DNA of 64,000 nt. Origin: JACTOJ01 sp032335695. Its GTDB lineage: Bacteria; Bacillota; Clostridia; Clostridiales; Clostridiaceae. Each line of letters starts with the position of its first letter. Within the stretch, counting starts at the first letter, position 1. The notes under the pieces were generated by a model. The model saw only the letters and a list, made by a program, of their open reading frames with translations, was not told the origin of the DNA and made no database searches. The position numbers and the translations under genes were made by a program. The stretch lies in assembly GCF_032335695.1 (NCBI RefSeq), contig NZ_JACTOJ010000022.1:11867-75866 (forward strand). The letters run 5' to 3'. This document shows positions 26,505 through 35,652 of the stretch, in pieces.

Positions 26505-26930
26505 TTATAGGTTAGCCTTTATTGCAGCTATTATATCATTATATTCTTCATTGCTAAGCTTAAGATTATTGCTAGGATTCATTTCAAAGGTTCCTCCCCA
26601 GCTATATCCACCTTCGTACTTTGGAACTATATGAAAGTGAAGATGAGGAAGCTTATCTGAGAAAGCTCCATAGTTTATTTTGTCAGCTCCAAAGGCTTTT
26701 TGGATTGCTCTAGCTACCTTAGTAACATCTCCCATAAACGCAGCAAGTTCTTCAGCATTTAATTCATATAACTCTTTTACATGCTTATCATAAGCAACTA
26801 CACACCTGCCCTTATAGGTTTGCTCCCTAAACAAGTAAACAGTTGAAGCCTGAAGCTTACTTATTTTAATCATTAAATCATCTAATCTCTGGTCCTTTTC
26901 ACAGTAAAAACAAGAATTTTCATTACTCAT
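26505..26930 (-). CDS. HIT family nucleotide hydrolase/transferase
   Basis: This 141-residue protein has the histidine triad LPHLHFHIVPKY (His at about 96, 98 and 100), the nucleotide-binding and catalytic centre of HIT proteins that hydrolyse nucleoside phosphoramidates or dinucleotides. An N-terminal CFYC and a His in the helix before the triad suggest a zinc-binding Hint-like subtype. I prefer the ATG at 26930, seven bases after GGAG; the ATG at 26936 is too close to it. The exact substrate is unknown. Confidence 0.88.
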   Translation of the reverse strand: MSNENSCFYCEKDQRLDDLMIKISKLQASTVYLFREQTYKGRCVVAYDKHVKELYELNAEELAAFMGDVTKVARAIQKAFGADKINYGAFSDKLPHLHFHIVPKYEGGYSWGGTFEMNPSNNLKLSNEEYNDIIAAIKANL

Positions 26931-27058
26931 ATTCATTACTCCTCTTTAAGAATTTGCACACGTGTGCAATTGAATATATTATAACTCACTTAAAATATAT
27001 TTTACAATATCAATTTAAAACATTTTCAATTCATAATATAAAATTCTTCAAAAGGTGA

Positions 27059-27185
27059 AAAAATTAAGAAGTAAAAAGCAAAAATGAAGAGTTTATGTAG
27101 AAATCGACTCTTTTAAGAGACGATTTCAATTTATAAATTTGCTTAAAGCAAATTTTACCATAGTTTTTAATTCTTACTTATTACA
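27059..27185. repeat. Palindromic repeat family A, copy 3
   Basis: The element has inverted outer ends (AAATTAAGAAGTAAAA against TTAATTCTTACTTATTA). Its first hairpin has AAATCGACTCT and AGAGACGATTT (27101-27126) and its second AAATTTGCTT and AAGCAAATTT (27135-27155). Compared with copy 1, a C-G pair in the second stem has become T-A on both arms. It lies just 3' of the MFS gene. Confidence 0.75.
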
Positions 27186-27235
27186 TATAACTAGATAACT
27201 ATATATATATTGATATTGCTTCAACGGAAGTTTGT

Positions 27236-28432
27236 TTATTTTACCCCTGAACCATTAATAACCCCTTTAAATTGATATATACACATCATAATTAAAATCA
27301 CAGAAACTATCAAAATAGAAATACTTACACCTATGCAATTATACATAGGACTTGCAATAGCTATACCTAATAAAGCGAATAAAGTAAGAACTATCTTATA
27401 AAAAGAAAATACCCTTCCCAAATAATTTTGAGGAATATTGTTTTGTATTATGGTGCTGGAATAAATGCCTTGAATATTTTGAGTAAAACCTAACAGCACC
27501 ATTATGGCAAAGGTTATTAAAAAACTTTTTGAGAACCCAAATATAATATAGAAAAAGCTTATAGCCAAAGTGGATAGTATAAATATTTTAACGGTATCCT
27601 CCTTTGAAAGAGCCTTTATGATAATCGGAACTAGCAATCCTCCAATAGCTAAAGCGTAATCAAAATAAATTATTCCCTCAGGCTTTATATTCAAAAATTT
27701 ATCCGCTATTACTACTTTATACACCTCATAAAATCTTCCTAAGACAGCATAAACACTGGCAATAACAAATATAATCTTCACATTTGCATAGTTTAACAGA
27801 ACTTTGTACCCGTCTATTCCAAGCTTAATTATCCCTTCTCTTTCTTTAACTTCTTTATTCTTTACAAATTTATACCTTATAGCTATAAACATAATGGTAG
27901 CTATGATAAAGCTAACAGAATTAATAATAAATAATAGATTTGCTCCATAGAGCTTATATAAAATTCCGCCAATAGCTGGAGATAGAAATATGCTTGTAGA
28001 CTGCAGAAAAGAGAAAGCAGAATTTGCTGGTGCTAATTGATCCTTAGGTACAATTTCTGGCAATATAGCATTTTCAGAGCTTACTTCCATGTCACTTAAG
28101 GCTTGAAGGAGAAAGGTCAGAACATATATAAGCCATAATCTGTGCTGGTTTCCAAATATAAAAATTAAGGCTACTACTCCACTTAATAAATTAACCCAAA
28201 CAATTACTTTTTTCTTATTAAAATAATCCGCAATTATGCCAGATAAATATAAATCAGGTATCCTCAAAACTCCTCTAGACAGCCACATTAATGCTACTGA
28301 TAAAACCGAATTGGTTATGCTATAAAGATATACAGTGACAGCTATAGTGTACAGATAATCCCCAATGGAAGAAATAAAGCCCCCTATAGCTAATAATGTG
28401 AAGTTTTTGTTTTTTAATAAATCTTTATACAA
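27236..28432 (-). CDS. MFS transporter
   Basis: About 398 residues with roughly ten to twelve hydrophobic helices; the N-terminal pattern FTLLAIGGFISSIGDYLYTIAV and the SRGVLRIPDLYLSG loop fit the EntS/MFS_3-like drug or siderophore exporters. I start at the TTG at 28432, which sits seven bases after AGGAGATGG; the track-length frame from 28462 lies upstream of that site. The substrate is unknown. It lies downstream of the peptide/regulator pair but is separated from it by a terminator. Confidence 0.82.
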   Translation of the reverse strand: MYKDLLKNKNFTLLAIGGFISSIGDYLYTIAVTVYLYSITNSVLSVALMWLSRGVLRIPDLYLSGIIADYFNKKKVIVWVNLLSGVVALIFIFGNQHRLWLIYVLTFLLQALSDMEVSSENAILPEIVPKDQLAPANSAFSFLQSTSIFLSPAIGGILYKLYGANLLFIINSVSFIIATIMFIAIRYKFVKNKEVKEREGIIKLGIDGYKVLLNYANVKIIFVIASVYAVLGRFYEVYKVVIADKFLNIKPEGIIYFDYALAIGGLLVPIIIKALSKEDTVKIFILSTLAISFFYIIFGFSKSFLITFAIMVLLGFTQNIQGIYSSTIIQNNIPQNYLGRVFSFYKIVLTLFALLGIAIASPMYNCIGVSISILIVSVILIMMCIYQFKGVINGSGVK

Positions 28433-28555
28433 ACTACCATCTCCTAATTGCATAGTAAACACATATTACCAAAAATGGCCGTAAAATATAAGACTATATT
28501 TTACAAAGTTTGTATGTTATAATTAAAATGTAGAAAGATACAATATAATTTTTAC

Positions 28556-28586
28556 ACAAAAAAGGCACTCATAAAGAGTGTCTTTT
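28556..28586 (-). terminator. Terminator after the signalling-peptide gene
   Basis: On the minus strand GACACTC and GAGTGCC around a five-base loop are followed by TTTTTT. It begins a few bases after the small peptide stop, so the regulator-peptide unit ends here. Confidence 0.85.
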
Positions 28587-28589
28587 CTG

Positions 28590-28748
28590 TTACCATATCG
28601 GTGGTTCTCCATCGCCTTGTGTTTCATTGGTAGCTGCTAAAGATCCGTTACTTACCATTGAAGTGATTACAGCTATACCGGAAGTCGTCAACATTGTGAT
28701 AATAATCAATAATGAAAATAAAAGCTTTTTAATCTTTTTGAATTTCAT
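28590..28748 (-). CDS. Putative secreted pre-signalling peptide of the RRNPP pair
   Basis: This 52-codon gene was found by reading the sequence. It starts MKFKKIKKLLFSLLIIITML, a basic N-terminus plus hydrophobic segment typical of Sec export, then a short polar region, and ends GDGEPPIW. Its ribosome site AGGAGATGG overlaps the TAG stop of the regulator 12 bases upstream, so the two are translationally coupled. Small exported peptides directly 3' of TPR-type regulators are the usual gene order of RRNPP quorum sensing (for example PlcR-PapR, AimR-AimP, clostridial Qsr-Qsp). The mature signal is probably within the last 6-10 residues; this is inference. Confidence 0.75.
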   Translation of the reverse strand: MKFKKIKKLLFSLLIIITMLTTSGIAVITSMVSNGSLAATNETQGDGEPPIW

Positions 28749-28760
28749 TATAGCCATCTC

Positions 28761-30095
28761 CTAATATTTACTTCTTATAAGCAGAGTATGTTGAACTTTC
28801 AAACAAAGATCCAAAACTCTTTCCTTATTACTAGTTCCCTTGAATATCTCTATAGCATCTAAAAATATATATCCTAGCTCAATATTAGTTATTTGGTATT
28901 GAAATATCATGTTGCTTACTGTACTTAGCAGCAATTCAATTTCTTCTATCATGGAATTTCTTTTAAAATAATTAAAAATTTGACTTATAGTTTCATTGAT
29001 CATGTTTTTATCTTTTAATTGCAGTACGCTTTCAATTGCCATCAAATAATTTTCAACTATAAATTTTTTATAATCACATTTTATAGCTGAGTTTATGCAA
29101 TCATGTAGAATTATAACTCTATAATTATTGCTGCATCTTATATTAATAGCAAAATCAATATATTTAAAAATTTCTTCTAATGAATTAGTTTTTGCCTTTA
29201 ATGTTGCTAAATTGGAATATGCCAGAGCTATGGCATTTAGATTTTCTTTTTCTTTTGCTTCATTTATAACTTTATATAAAATAGCTTCTGCTTCTTTATA
29301 TCTATTTAGTTTTCTGTAGCTTACAGCCTTTAATAGCATTGTATCAAAACGCTTCTCTGGAAGTAAGTTAAAATCCTTTAAGTATTCCAGATATTCAATG
29401 CATTTTTGAGGTTTTTCTAATTTGGAAAATGCTGATGCCGTATTATAGTATATAATCATTAAATCTTCATTACGCTCAATTTTATAGTCTTGACCTGCTT
29501 TTATAGCAATTTCTGCATATACCTCAATATCCATATATTGACCCAATTTATATAATGATCTGATTATATATAAAATAGCCTTCATAAAATAGCTCCAAGA
29601 TTTATTAATAGCTGCCATATTATACGTTTTAAGCGCATATATCTTACATTCCTGGATGCTATTGTAACTATAATACATTTCAACAGCACAAGTATAAATC
29701 TCTAGGATGAGATCTTTTCTTATTTTATATGTTTTAATTAGTATCTCTACATAGTTAATATCCTTTATTATCCCATCAATCTGTTCTTTGTTTTCCTTAG
29801 CTTGCATAAGTTTTTCTTTATATTTTATAACTAAATTATTAGCCTGAGTATCTTCATCCTCAAGCAGCCATTCAAGAGTAATTTTTTTTAAATTTGTATT
29901 GCTAAAAGCAATCTTCTCGTTCAGTTTTCTGACTATTATTTTACCAATATCAGGAGGTATTTTTTTATTCTTTTTTTCATAGAGATATATATTAGTGCGA
30001 CTAAAACCTTCAGCTAAGTCTTCCTGCGTTAAATTTAGTTTTTTTCTTATCTCATATAGTTTTTGCCCAGTAGTTAATATCTCATTGTCAAACAT
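28761..30095 (-). CDS. RRNPP-type peptide-responsive regulator (HTH plus TPR)
   Basis: 444 residues. An N-terminal xre-type helix-turn-helix (residues about 8-62: GQKLYEIRKKLNLTQEDLAE, then FSRTNIYLYEKKNKKIP) is followed by a long all-helical region with TPR-like pairs (MIIYYNTASAFSKLEKPQK, AIALAYSNLATLKAKTNSLE). That is the domain plan of PlcR/NprR/AimR and the clostridial Qsr regulators, which bind a re-imported peptide. GGAGAGGAGG precedes the ATG. The next gene downstream is the candidate pre-peptide. Target genes cannot be read from sequence. Confidence 0.85.
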   Translation of the reverse strand: MFDNEILTTGQKLYEIRKKLNLTQEDLAEGFSRTNIYLYEKKNKKIPPDIGKIIVRKLNEKIAFSNTNLKKITLEWLLEDEDTQANNLVIKYKEKLMQAKENKEQIDGIIKDINYVEILIKTYKIRKDLILEIYTCAVEMYYSYNSIQECKIYALKTYNMAAINKSWSYFMKAILYIIRSLYKLGQYMDIEVYAEIAIKAGQDYKIERNEDLMIIYYNTASAFSKLEKPQKCIEYLEYLKDFNLLPEKRFDTMLLKAVSYRKLNRYKEAEAILYKVINEAKEKENLNAIALAYSNLATLKAKTNSLEEIFKYIDFAINIRCSNNYRVIILHDCINSAIKCDYKKFIVENYLMAIESVLQLKDKNMINETISQIFNYFKRNSMIEEIELLLSTVSNMIFQYQITNIELGYIFLDAIEIFKGTSNKERVLDLCLKVQHTLLIRSKY

Positions 30096-30169
30096 TTAAT
30101 TTTGCCTCCTCTCCTTTATAACACATGCTTCTCTTTTATTTTTACCTAATAATTCCTAATTTGATATAG

Positions 30170-30197
30170 TTTATAATTTATCATCCAAATATTTCAA
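30170..30197 (-). promoter_or_regulatory. Putative promoter of the RRNPP regulator
   Basis: On the minus strand TTGAAA (30192-30197) and TATAAA (30170-30175) are separated by 16 bases, about 75 bases before the start codon. Confidence 0.5.
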
Positions 30198-30485
30198 GCA
30201 ACATGCATATTTTTTACTTATGTTTTAATTTGTTTTAATTTATTATAATATTTTTTAGACAAATTTTCATTTTTTCTATTTTCCCATATTCGACATCCAT
30301 TATTATACATTAATGCTGTTATAAAGAAATAACTTAAGCAAAAATAACATAATTTCCTTGTTTTTTAATTTATTTATAATTTAAAACGCATGAATTCAAT
30401 ATTTTGTATAAAAACACTTAATATGCAAATGTATGTAATTGAGGTCAATATATTTTTTTACTGAAATTAACTATTTATTAATATA
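30198..30485. other. AT-rich intergenic stretch, no gene seen
   Basis: About 290 bases of very AT-rich DNA between the regulator promoter and the eutC terminator. Only frames of 15-21 codons exist and none has a convincing start. It may hold regulator-binding sites, but no clear palindrome stands out. Confidence 0.5.
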
Positions 30486-30533
30486 AAAAACAAATTAAAA
30501 GGACTGATTCCTTCTTAATATAGGATTCAGTCC
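30486..30533 (-). terminator. Terminator of the eut operon
   Basis: On the minus strand GGACTGAATCC pairs with GGAATCAGTCC (one mismatch) around an 11-base loop, followed by TTTTAATTTGTTTTTT. It lies 35 bases after the eutC stop. Confidence 0.85.
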
Positions 30534-30567
30534 AAAAAGTTCCAATATACTTTTTCTGAGTCAATAT

Positions 30568-31302
30568 TTATATTTTCAAATCTACTCCGCTTTTTTTCTC
30601 TCTCATCATTATCTCTATCACATCAACTATCTGTGCTCCTGCTTCTACTGGTGGGGTTCCATTCCTGTGAATATTAGATATAACCGTTCTCTGTGATTCA
30701 GGTTTTTTAGTGCTGGCTCTATAAGCCATATAACTGCTCATGCTCTCTCCTGTAGCAAGTCCAGGCCTTTCTCCTATGAGAATTATGGTAACCTCTGCGT
30801 CCAAAGCTTCACTTATTTTATCCATGGTAGCCACTCTCGAATATTTTACAAATATAGGTGTTCCAACAGTATAGCCCTTTGCGCTAAGTCCATCTAAAAT
30901 TATAGAATATATATCCTTTGTATTTGCATCGATAGCTGTAGAGCTTAAACCGTCTCCTACTATTATCTGAACCTGAGGCGAATGAACACAGTTCTTTTTT
31001 ATATATTCAATAGTTTCCTCAGAGAACCTTTTTCCAAGATCAGGTCTTGTTATATACTCTTCTTTATCTCTTACTAAGGTTTGTACTTTTATAAAACCCA
31101 GTTCATCAATTATATTTTCATCTACAGCAGACCACACCGCATCCATAGCTACAGCATGATCTGCTCTAAACTTTAGCAAAGTGTTTGTCTTAAGTCTTGC
31201 CCCAGCTCTTCCTACGCAGATTCTTGCCGGAGTGGTGTCTTTAAGTCTTTTGCACATTTCTTCATCTATTGCATTATCTATATTTGTACTGTTTTCCTCC
31301 AT
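30568..31302 (-). CDS. eutC: Ethanolamine ammonia-lyase small subunit
   Basis: This subunit, with EutB, forms the coenzyme-B12 enzyme that splits ethanolamine into acetaldehyde and ammonia. About 244 residues; visible family blocks are PARICVGRAGARLKTNTLLKFRAD (split here as PARICVGRAGARL and KFRADHAVAMDAVW), VGDGLSS, GERPGLATGESMSSYM and RTVISNIH. It is a little shorter at the N-terminus than enterobacterial EutC. The ATG at 31302 follows GGCGGTG. It lies 125 bases after eutB, separated by a repeat. Confidence 0.95.
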   Translation of the reverse strand: MEENSTNIDNAIDEEMCKRLKDTTPARICVGRAGARLKTNTLLKFRADHAVAMDAVWSAVDENIIDELGFIKVQTLVRDKEEYITRPDLGKRFSEETIEYIKKNCVHSPQVQIIVGDGLSSTAIDANTKDIYSIILDGLSAKGYTVGTPIFVKYSRVATMDKISEALDAEVTIILIGERPGLATGESMSSYMAYRASTKKPESQRTVISNIHRNGTPPVEAGAQIVDVIEIMMREKKSGVDLKI

Positions 31303-31330
31303 ATTCTTCACCGCCTATACAATTAAAAAT

Positions 31331-31413
31331 TCACTATGTTTTAAAACATAGCCTTAGCCACCGAAGGAAGTTTTAAATAAGTGTAAAAATCAACACTTAT
31401 TTAAAACAGAGCC
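31331..31413. repeat. Palindromic repeat family B, partial copy inside the eut operon
   Basis: It contains a perfect hairpin with arms TTTTAAATAAGT and ACTTATTTAAAA around the loop GTAAAAATCAAC (31371-31406), preceded by CCGAAGGAAG as in the 26327 element. Compared with that element the arms carry a matched C to A / G to T change. It separates eutB from eutC in the transcript and has no T run, so it may act as an mRNA stability or spacing element. Confidence 0.7.
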
Positions 31414-31427
31414 TTATATTTAGATAG

Positions 31428-32783
31428 TTATGCAAATATAGAGGGGTCTCCTGCTCTTTCTGTAAGTAATCCATTCTCCAGTATTCCAAGCTCCTCCATT
31501 CTTTTTTCAAATTCGGCTATAGTTCTTTTTCCTGTTATTTCTCTTAAAGAAGCCACATCATGATAACTGGAGGACTGGTACATAAGCATTACATCATCTC
31601 CACCGGGTATGCCCATGAAATAATTGCAATTTGCCATGGTTAAAAGCATCGCCAGGTTTTCCAAGTCGTTTTGGTCCGCCTTCATATGGTTAGTATAGCA
31701 AGTATCGCAACCCATAGATAACCCAGTAAGCTTCCCCATAAAATGATCCTCAAGTCCTGCTCTTATAACTTGCCTTCCATCATATAAATACTCCGGTCCT
31801 ATAAAGCCTACTACCGTATTAACCAAAAACGGATTATATCTTTTAGCTAATCCATAGCAGCGTGCTTCCATCACTAATTGATCTGCGCCATTATGTCCTT
31901 CCGAGGATAACTCAGAGCCTTGTCCTGTCTCAAAATACATGAAGTTAGGTCCTTTAGAACTCTTCTTTTCCTTCATTAGAGCGTAAGCCTCATCCAGTAA
32001 GGCTACGCTTATCCCAAAAGCTCTATTGGAAATTTCTGAACCTGCCAAGCTTTGAAACATCAAATCTATAGGCACTCCATTTTTAAGGGCCTCCATCTGC
32101 GTAGTCACATGTGCAAGCACACAATTTTGGGTAGGTATTTTCCATTTTGATGTAAATTCATTAAATTTATTCAATACAGCTGAAATGCTGTCTATAGTAT
32201 CAGTTACTGGGTTAAGTCCAATAAGCGCATCTCCCACTCCATAGCTTACTCCTTCCATTACTGAAGCTATTATTCCTTCCACATTGTCAGTGGGATGATT
32301 AGGCTGAAGTCTTGAAGATAAGGTTCCTCTTTTTCCTATGGTGGTGTTACAGGTAGCAGTATTACAAAGCTTCTTTGAAGCATATACCAAATCCATATTG
32401 GTCATAAGCTTAGTTACAGCTGCTATCATTTCTGCAGTTAATCCATCTCGTATGGATTTTATATCCTCTTCACTGGCAGAAAGTATAAAGTCTCTGAATC
32501 CTCCCAGGGTTAAAGCTTTGATTTTATTGTATTGTTCCTTGTTAATCCCGTCTTGAATAACTCTAGTTACCTCATCTTTATCATAATCCACTACAGGATT
32601 ATTCATAAGCTGCTCCAAGGTGACATCTGCTAAAACCATCTTTGCTGCAACCCTCTCTGCAGTACTTTCAGCTGCTATCTGAGCTAAGGCATCACCAGAT
32701 TTTTCCTCATTGGCTTTTGCAAGCAAATCCTTTATATCCTTAAACCCATAAACTCTATTAAATAATGTGGTCTTTAAATTCAT
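31428..32783 (-). CDS. eutB: Ethanolamine ammonia-lyase large subunit
   Basis: 451 residues, typical length. The TIM-barrel catalytic subunit binds ethanolamine and the adenosylcobalamin radical site. Visible blocks: LQPNHPTDNVEGIIASVMEG (about residues 160-179), GDALIGLNPVTDT, HVTTQMEA, FETGQGSELSSEGHNGADQ, GLSMGCDTCYTNHMKADQND and GIPGGDDVMLMYQSSS. The ATG lies four bases after AGGTGAT. It sits between the permease and eutC genes. Confidence 0.97.
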   Translation of the reverse strand: MNLKTTLFNRVYGFKDIKDLLAKANEEKSGDALAQIAAESTAERVAAKMVLADVTLEQLMNNPVVDYDKDEVTRVIQDGINKEQYNKIKALTLGGFRDFILSASEEDIKSIRDGLTAEMIAAVTKLMTNMDLVYASKKLCNTATCNTTIGKRGTLSSRLQPNHPTDNVEGIIASVMEGVSYGVGDALIGLNPVTDTIDSISAVLNKFNEFTSKWKIPTQNCVLAHVTTQMEALKNGVPIDLMFQSLAGSEISNRAFGISVALLDEAYALMKEKKSSKGPNFMYFETGQGSELSSEGHNGADQLVMEARCYGLAKRYNPFLVNTVVGFIGPEYLYDGRQVIRAGLEDHFMGKLTGLSMGCDTCYTNHMKADQNDLENLAMLLTMANCNYFMGIPGGDDVMLMYQSSSYHDVASLREITGKRTIAEFEKRMEELGILENGLLTERAGDPSIFA

Positions 32784-32856
32784 GAATATCACCTGTCTTA
32801 CTTGTATAAATTTATTTTTTATTTGGATATACTTTAAGATATTGGCATAAATTAAA

Positions 32857-32886
32857 GCCTATATCAACATTTTCTTAAAATATAGC
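32857..32886. repeat. Family B end-like fragment between eat and eutB
   Basis: GCCTATATCAACATTTTC followed by TTAAAATATAGC matches the reverse complement of 16943-16974 and the interior ends of the 26327 element. It lies four bases from the permease stop. Confidence 0.4.
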
Positions 32887-32890
32887 AAGC

Positions 32891-34207
32891 TTATACAGCT
32901 TCCTCATCTCTTACTTCGCTCACTGAATTTCTGGTAATAAAAGAATATATAAAATAATAAACAAAGGATAGAACAAAAGCAAGCATTACCCAAGATAATG
33001 TGTTAATGTTTGAGTAAGTAACTGTAACTAAGAATATAGCATCAATTACTATAGCTATCATTGGCAAAACCGAATTAACCTTATAAGGTCTTTCCATATT
33101 AGGAGCTTTCTTTCTCAAAATGTAGAAGGATATCATGCTCACAGCATGAAGTGCAATTGCACCAAAGCTGGATATTACTATAATTGTAGCAGTATTGTTA
33201 GTAAGTACAAATATCATTCCTATAAGGCTTGGTATTATAGTAGCTGCCACTGGAGCTCCCTTAGAATTAACCTTTGACAGAAATTTAGGAAGATAGTTTG
33301 CTCTAGACATAGCAAATACCTGTCTTGAATATCCTATTATTATCCCATGAAGACTAGCTACAAGTCCAAATATTCCTATAAAGCCCATGAGTTTTGAAAG
33401 TACATTGCCCTTACCAAATATGACATCAAGGGTATCCGGAAGAGGCGAGTCAGTAGCTCCCATAGTTTTAATGTCAAGCACTCCAGCGGTGCAGACAAAA
33501 GTGATCAAAGCTAATACCACTAAAGTTAATATTGCTAATATAAAGCCTTTAGGCACATCTTTCTTAGGGTTTTTACATTCCTCAGCCGACATTGCTCCGC
33601 CTTCAGCAGCAAGATAAAACCATATAGCAAAAGGGATGGCACTAAATACTCCTTTGATGCCGCCTTTATGAGTGTCTCCGCCAACTATCTTAGAAAAATC
33701 TACATGTCCAATTGTGGCCCCTGCAAATACTATAAGTCCTATTATAGCCACTATGGTAACTACAGTTTCAATTATAGCCGCTGTCTTTACTCCTCCGCAA
33801 TTTATAACTACAAATATAGCATAAAATACAAGTGCTGCAGCAGTAACAGGTATGGCTGGAATAATAAAGTTTACATAGGCTCCTATAGATATTGCAATAG
33901 CAGGAGTAGCAAATAAAAATTCCATAATTGTAGAAACTCCTGCAAAAAATCCTCCAAATCTGCCCATAGCTCTTACTGCATATTCTGAAGAACCACCAGC
34001 ATCTGGTATAGCTGTAGCAAGTTCAGCATAGCTAAACATAAAAGCTGTATAAAATACTGTAACGATAAGTGTAGCCACTATAAAACCCATAGGACTAGTG
34101 AAGGCCATAGCATTGTTCCATCCAAAGTACATTCCGGATATAACCATCCCCACTATTATTGACCAAAGCTGAAATGGTGACAAGGTTTTTTTTAGTTTGT
34201 TTGACAT
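32891..34207 (-). CDS. eat: Ethanolamine permease (APC family)
   Basis: 438 residues with about twelve membrane helices. The start LSPFQLWSIIVGMVISGMYFGWNNAM and IPDAGGSSEYAVRAMGRFGG are typical of Eat-type ethanolamine permeases of the amino acid-polyamine-organocation family. Genomic context (between eutA and eutB) supports ethanolamine import. This replaces the EutH transporter found in many microcompartment-type clusters. The ATG follows AAGGGGG, and the gene is 14 bases downstream of eutA. Confidence 0.93.
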   Translation of the reverse strand: MSNKLKKTLSPFQLWSIIVGMVISGMYFGWNNAMAFTSPMGFIVATLIVTVFYTAFMFSYAELATAIPDAGGSSEYAVRAMGRFGGFFAGVSTIMEFLFATPAIAISIGAYVNFIIPAIPVTAAALVFYAIFVVINCGGVKTAAIIETVVTIVAIIGLIVFAGATIGHVDFSKIVGGDTHKGGIKGVFSAIPFAIWFYLAAEGGAMSAEECKNPKKDVPKGFILAILTLVVLALITFVCTAGVLDIKTMGATDSPLPDTLDVIFGKGNVLSKLMGFIGIFGLVASLHGIIIGYSRQVFAMSRANYLPKFLSKVNSKGAPVAATIIPSLIGMIFVLTNNTATIIVISSFGAIALHAVSMISFYILRKKAPNMERPYKVNSVLPMIAIVIDAIFLVTVTYSNINTLSWVMLAFVLSFVYYFIYSFITRNSVSEVRDEEAV

Positions 34208-34221
34208 GATATGATTCCCCC

Positions 34222-35622
34222 TTAAAAATTAAAAATTAATGTTTTTATGATAACTGGTATTACTCCTGCTATAGGCTTTCCTATATCAACATAATTACCA
34301 CTTTCCACCTTTATTCCATCTATGCATAGTATCTTTCTTGTTCTCCCTAAATAAATTTTCAGAACCTGACCAAGGGCTTTAGCAAAATCATTTTCTAATA
34401 TTATGATTGCAGGTTCCTCTCTCAAGCTTAAAGCTTCTGAAAGCTTGCTTGCTATAAGCTTAATCTCCTCATAGGAAGGAGATTTATTGCCCTTAATAGC
34501 TATGGCTATATTTTTTTCGGAGTACATATTCAATTTGCTGGTTATATCATCTTGAATTATCCCTCGCTCGTCTTGTGAAAGCTTTACTATAGGCACATTT
34601 TTCATGGGCAGAATTTCTTCATCATATACTATGGTGCTTCCACTTATGGATACTGAATAACTTCCTGCTCCAATCACAGTAGCTCTTATTTTTTCCTTAG
34701 GCTCTATAAGACTTAAACCTTTCTCCTTAAAAATTTCTCTTATGGATATACCTAAAAGCGGTCCTATATCTTCATACTCTGTCAAGTGAGATAAACTTGT
34801 TACATTGTTTCCTCCATAGACAAATTCAGCTACTCCCCCTGAAAACATGAAGGCTTCTGCCTTTATTTTTTTATCTTCATGCTGTATAAATAATTTCTTT
34901 TCACATTCTTCCAGTTTACTATTTGCAGCTATTTTCCATAAAACCTCAGCAAGTGCATCCGTAAGCTTTTTTACCTCATATAATTCTGGAACTATTCCAA
35001 CTTTTAAATCTAATTTTAAGCTGTTTATCATTGGCTTTATCTTATTCGATATATATTCAATTTCTAAATTCTCATCTATTTTTATAAGTCTGCCGCCAAT
35101 GTCCAAAGCAAATGCATCTATGTTGTTTCCATTCTTGAAGCTTGAGGAGTTAGTAGTCCCCCCTCCTACATCAAAATTGATAATAGTTCCTGAAACCTTC
35201 TTTGAAAATTCAGAGGCTCCTGCTCCAAAGCCTGCCAATAAGGATTCTAAATCAGCTCCTGCTGCTTCTACCACAAAATCTCCGGAAAATTCCGAAAGGC
35301 TTTGCAGCACTTCTTCTGAATTTTCTTTTCTGGCACTTTCTCCTGTTATTATGATAGCCCCTGTAGAAATATCTTTTTTATTTACATTGGCCTTTTCATA
35401 TTCAATGGAAATTATTCTTTTTATTTCTTGTAAATTTATCCTTCCCAGTGGGGTTAAAGGAGTAAAATAGATTGAGCTTTTATAAATAATTTCTTTGTTT
35501 ATGATTTCTATTCTTGGTATAGAAAATGAACCTGCTACATTTGATACCGTAAGTCTGCTAAAAATAAGCTGAGTAGTGGTAGTTCCTATGTCTATACCCA
35601 CGCTTAAAAGCTCCTCTGCCAA
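34222..35622 (-). CDS. eutA: Ethanolamine ammonia-lyase reactivating factor
   Basis: 466 residues, actin/Hsp70-like ATPase that exchanges damaged cobalamin from EutBC. VGIDIGTTTTQLIFS (phosphate 1), IINFDVGGGTTNSSSF and EAFMFSGGVAEFVYG are visible. It starts with TTG after GGAGG. It is the first gene after the ANTAR-type leader, so its expression and that of eat-eutBC should depend on EutV antitermination. Confidence 0.93.
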   Translation of the reverse strand: MAEELLSVGIDIGTTTTQLIFSRLTVSNVAGSFSIPRIEIINKEIIYKSSIYFTPLTPLGRINLQEIKRIISIEYEKANVNKKDISTGAIIITGESARKENSEEVLQSLSEFSGDFVVEAAGADLESLLAGFGAGASEFSKKVSGTIINFDVGGGTTNSSSFKNGNNIDAFALDIGGRLIKIDENLEIEYISNKIKPMINSLKLDLKVGIVPELYEVKKLTDALAEVLWKIAANSKLEECEKKLFIQHEDKKIKAEAFMFSGGVAEFVYGGNNVTSLSHLTEYEDIGPLLGISIREIFKEKGLSLIEPKEKIRATVIGAGSYSVSISGSTIVYDEEILPMKNVPIVKLSQDERGIIQDDITSKLNMYSEKNIAIAIKGNKSPSYEEIKLIASKLSEALSLREEPAIIILENDFAKALGQVLKIYLGRTRKILCIDGIKVESGNYVDIGKPIAGVIPVIIKTLIFNF

Positions 35623-35652
35623 TTAAAATTCCTCCTTTACTGTCAAGTAAAT

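Noticed and set aside
30198..30485. Tiny frames (15-21 codons) that could be a second signalling peptide
   Set aside because: No convincing starts, no export segment, and extremely AT-rich; the peptide gene at 28590 fits far better.
34847..35470. 207-codon plus-strand frame inside eutA
   Set aside because: Antisense shadow of a conserved gene; the start lacks a ribosome site.
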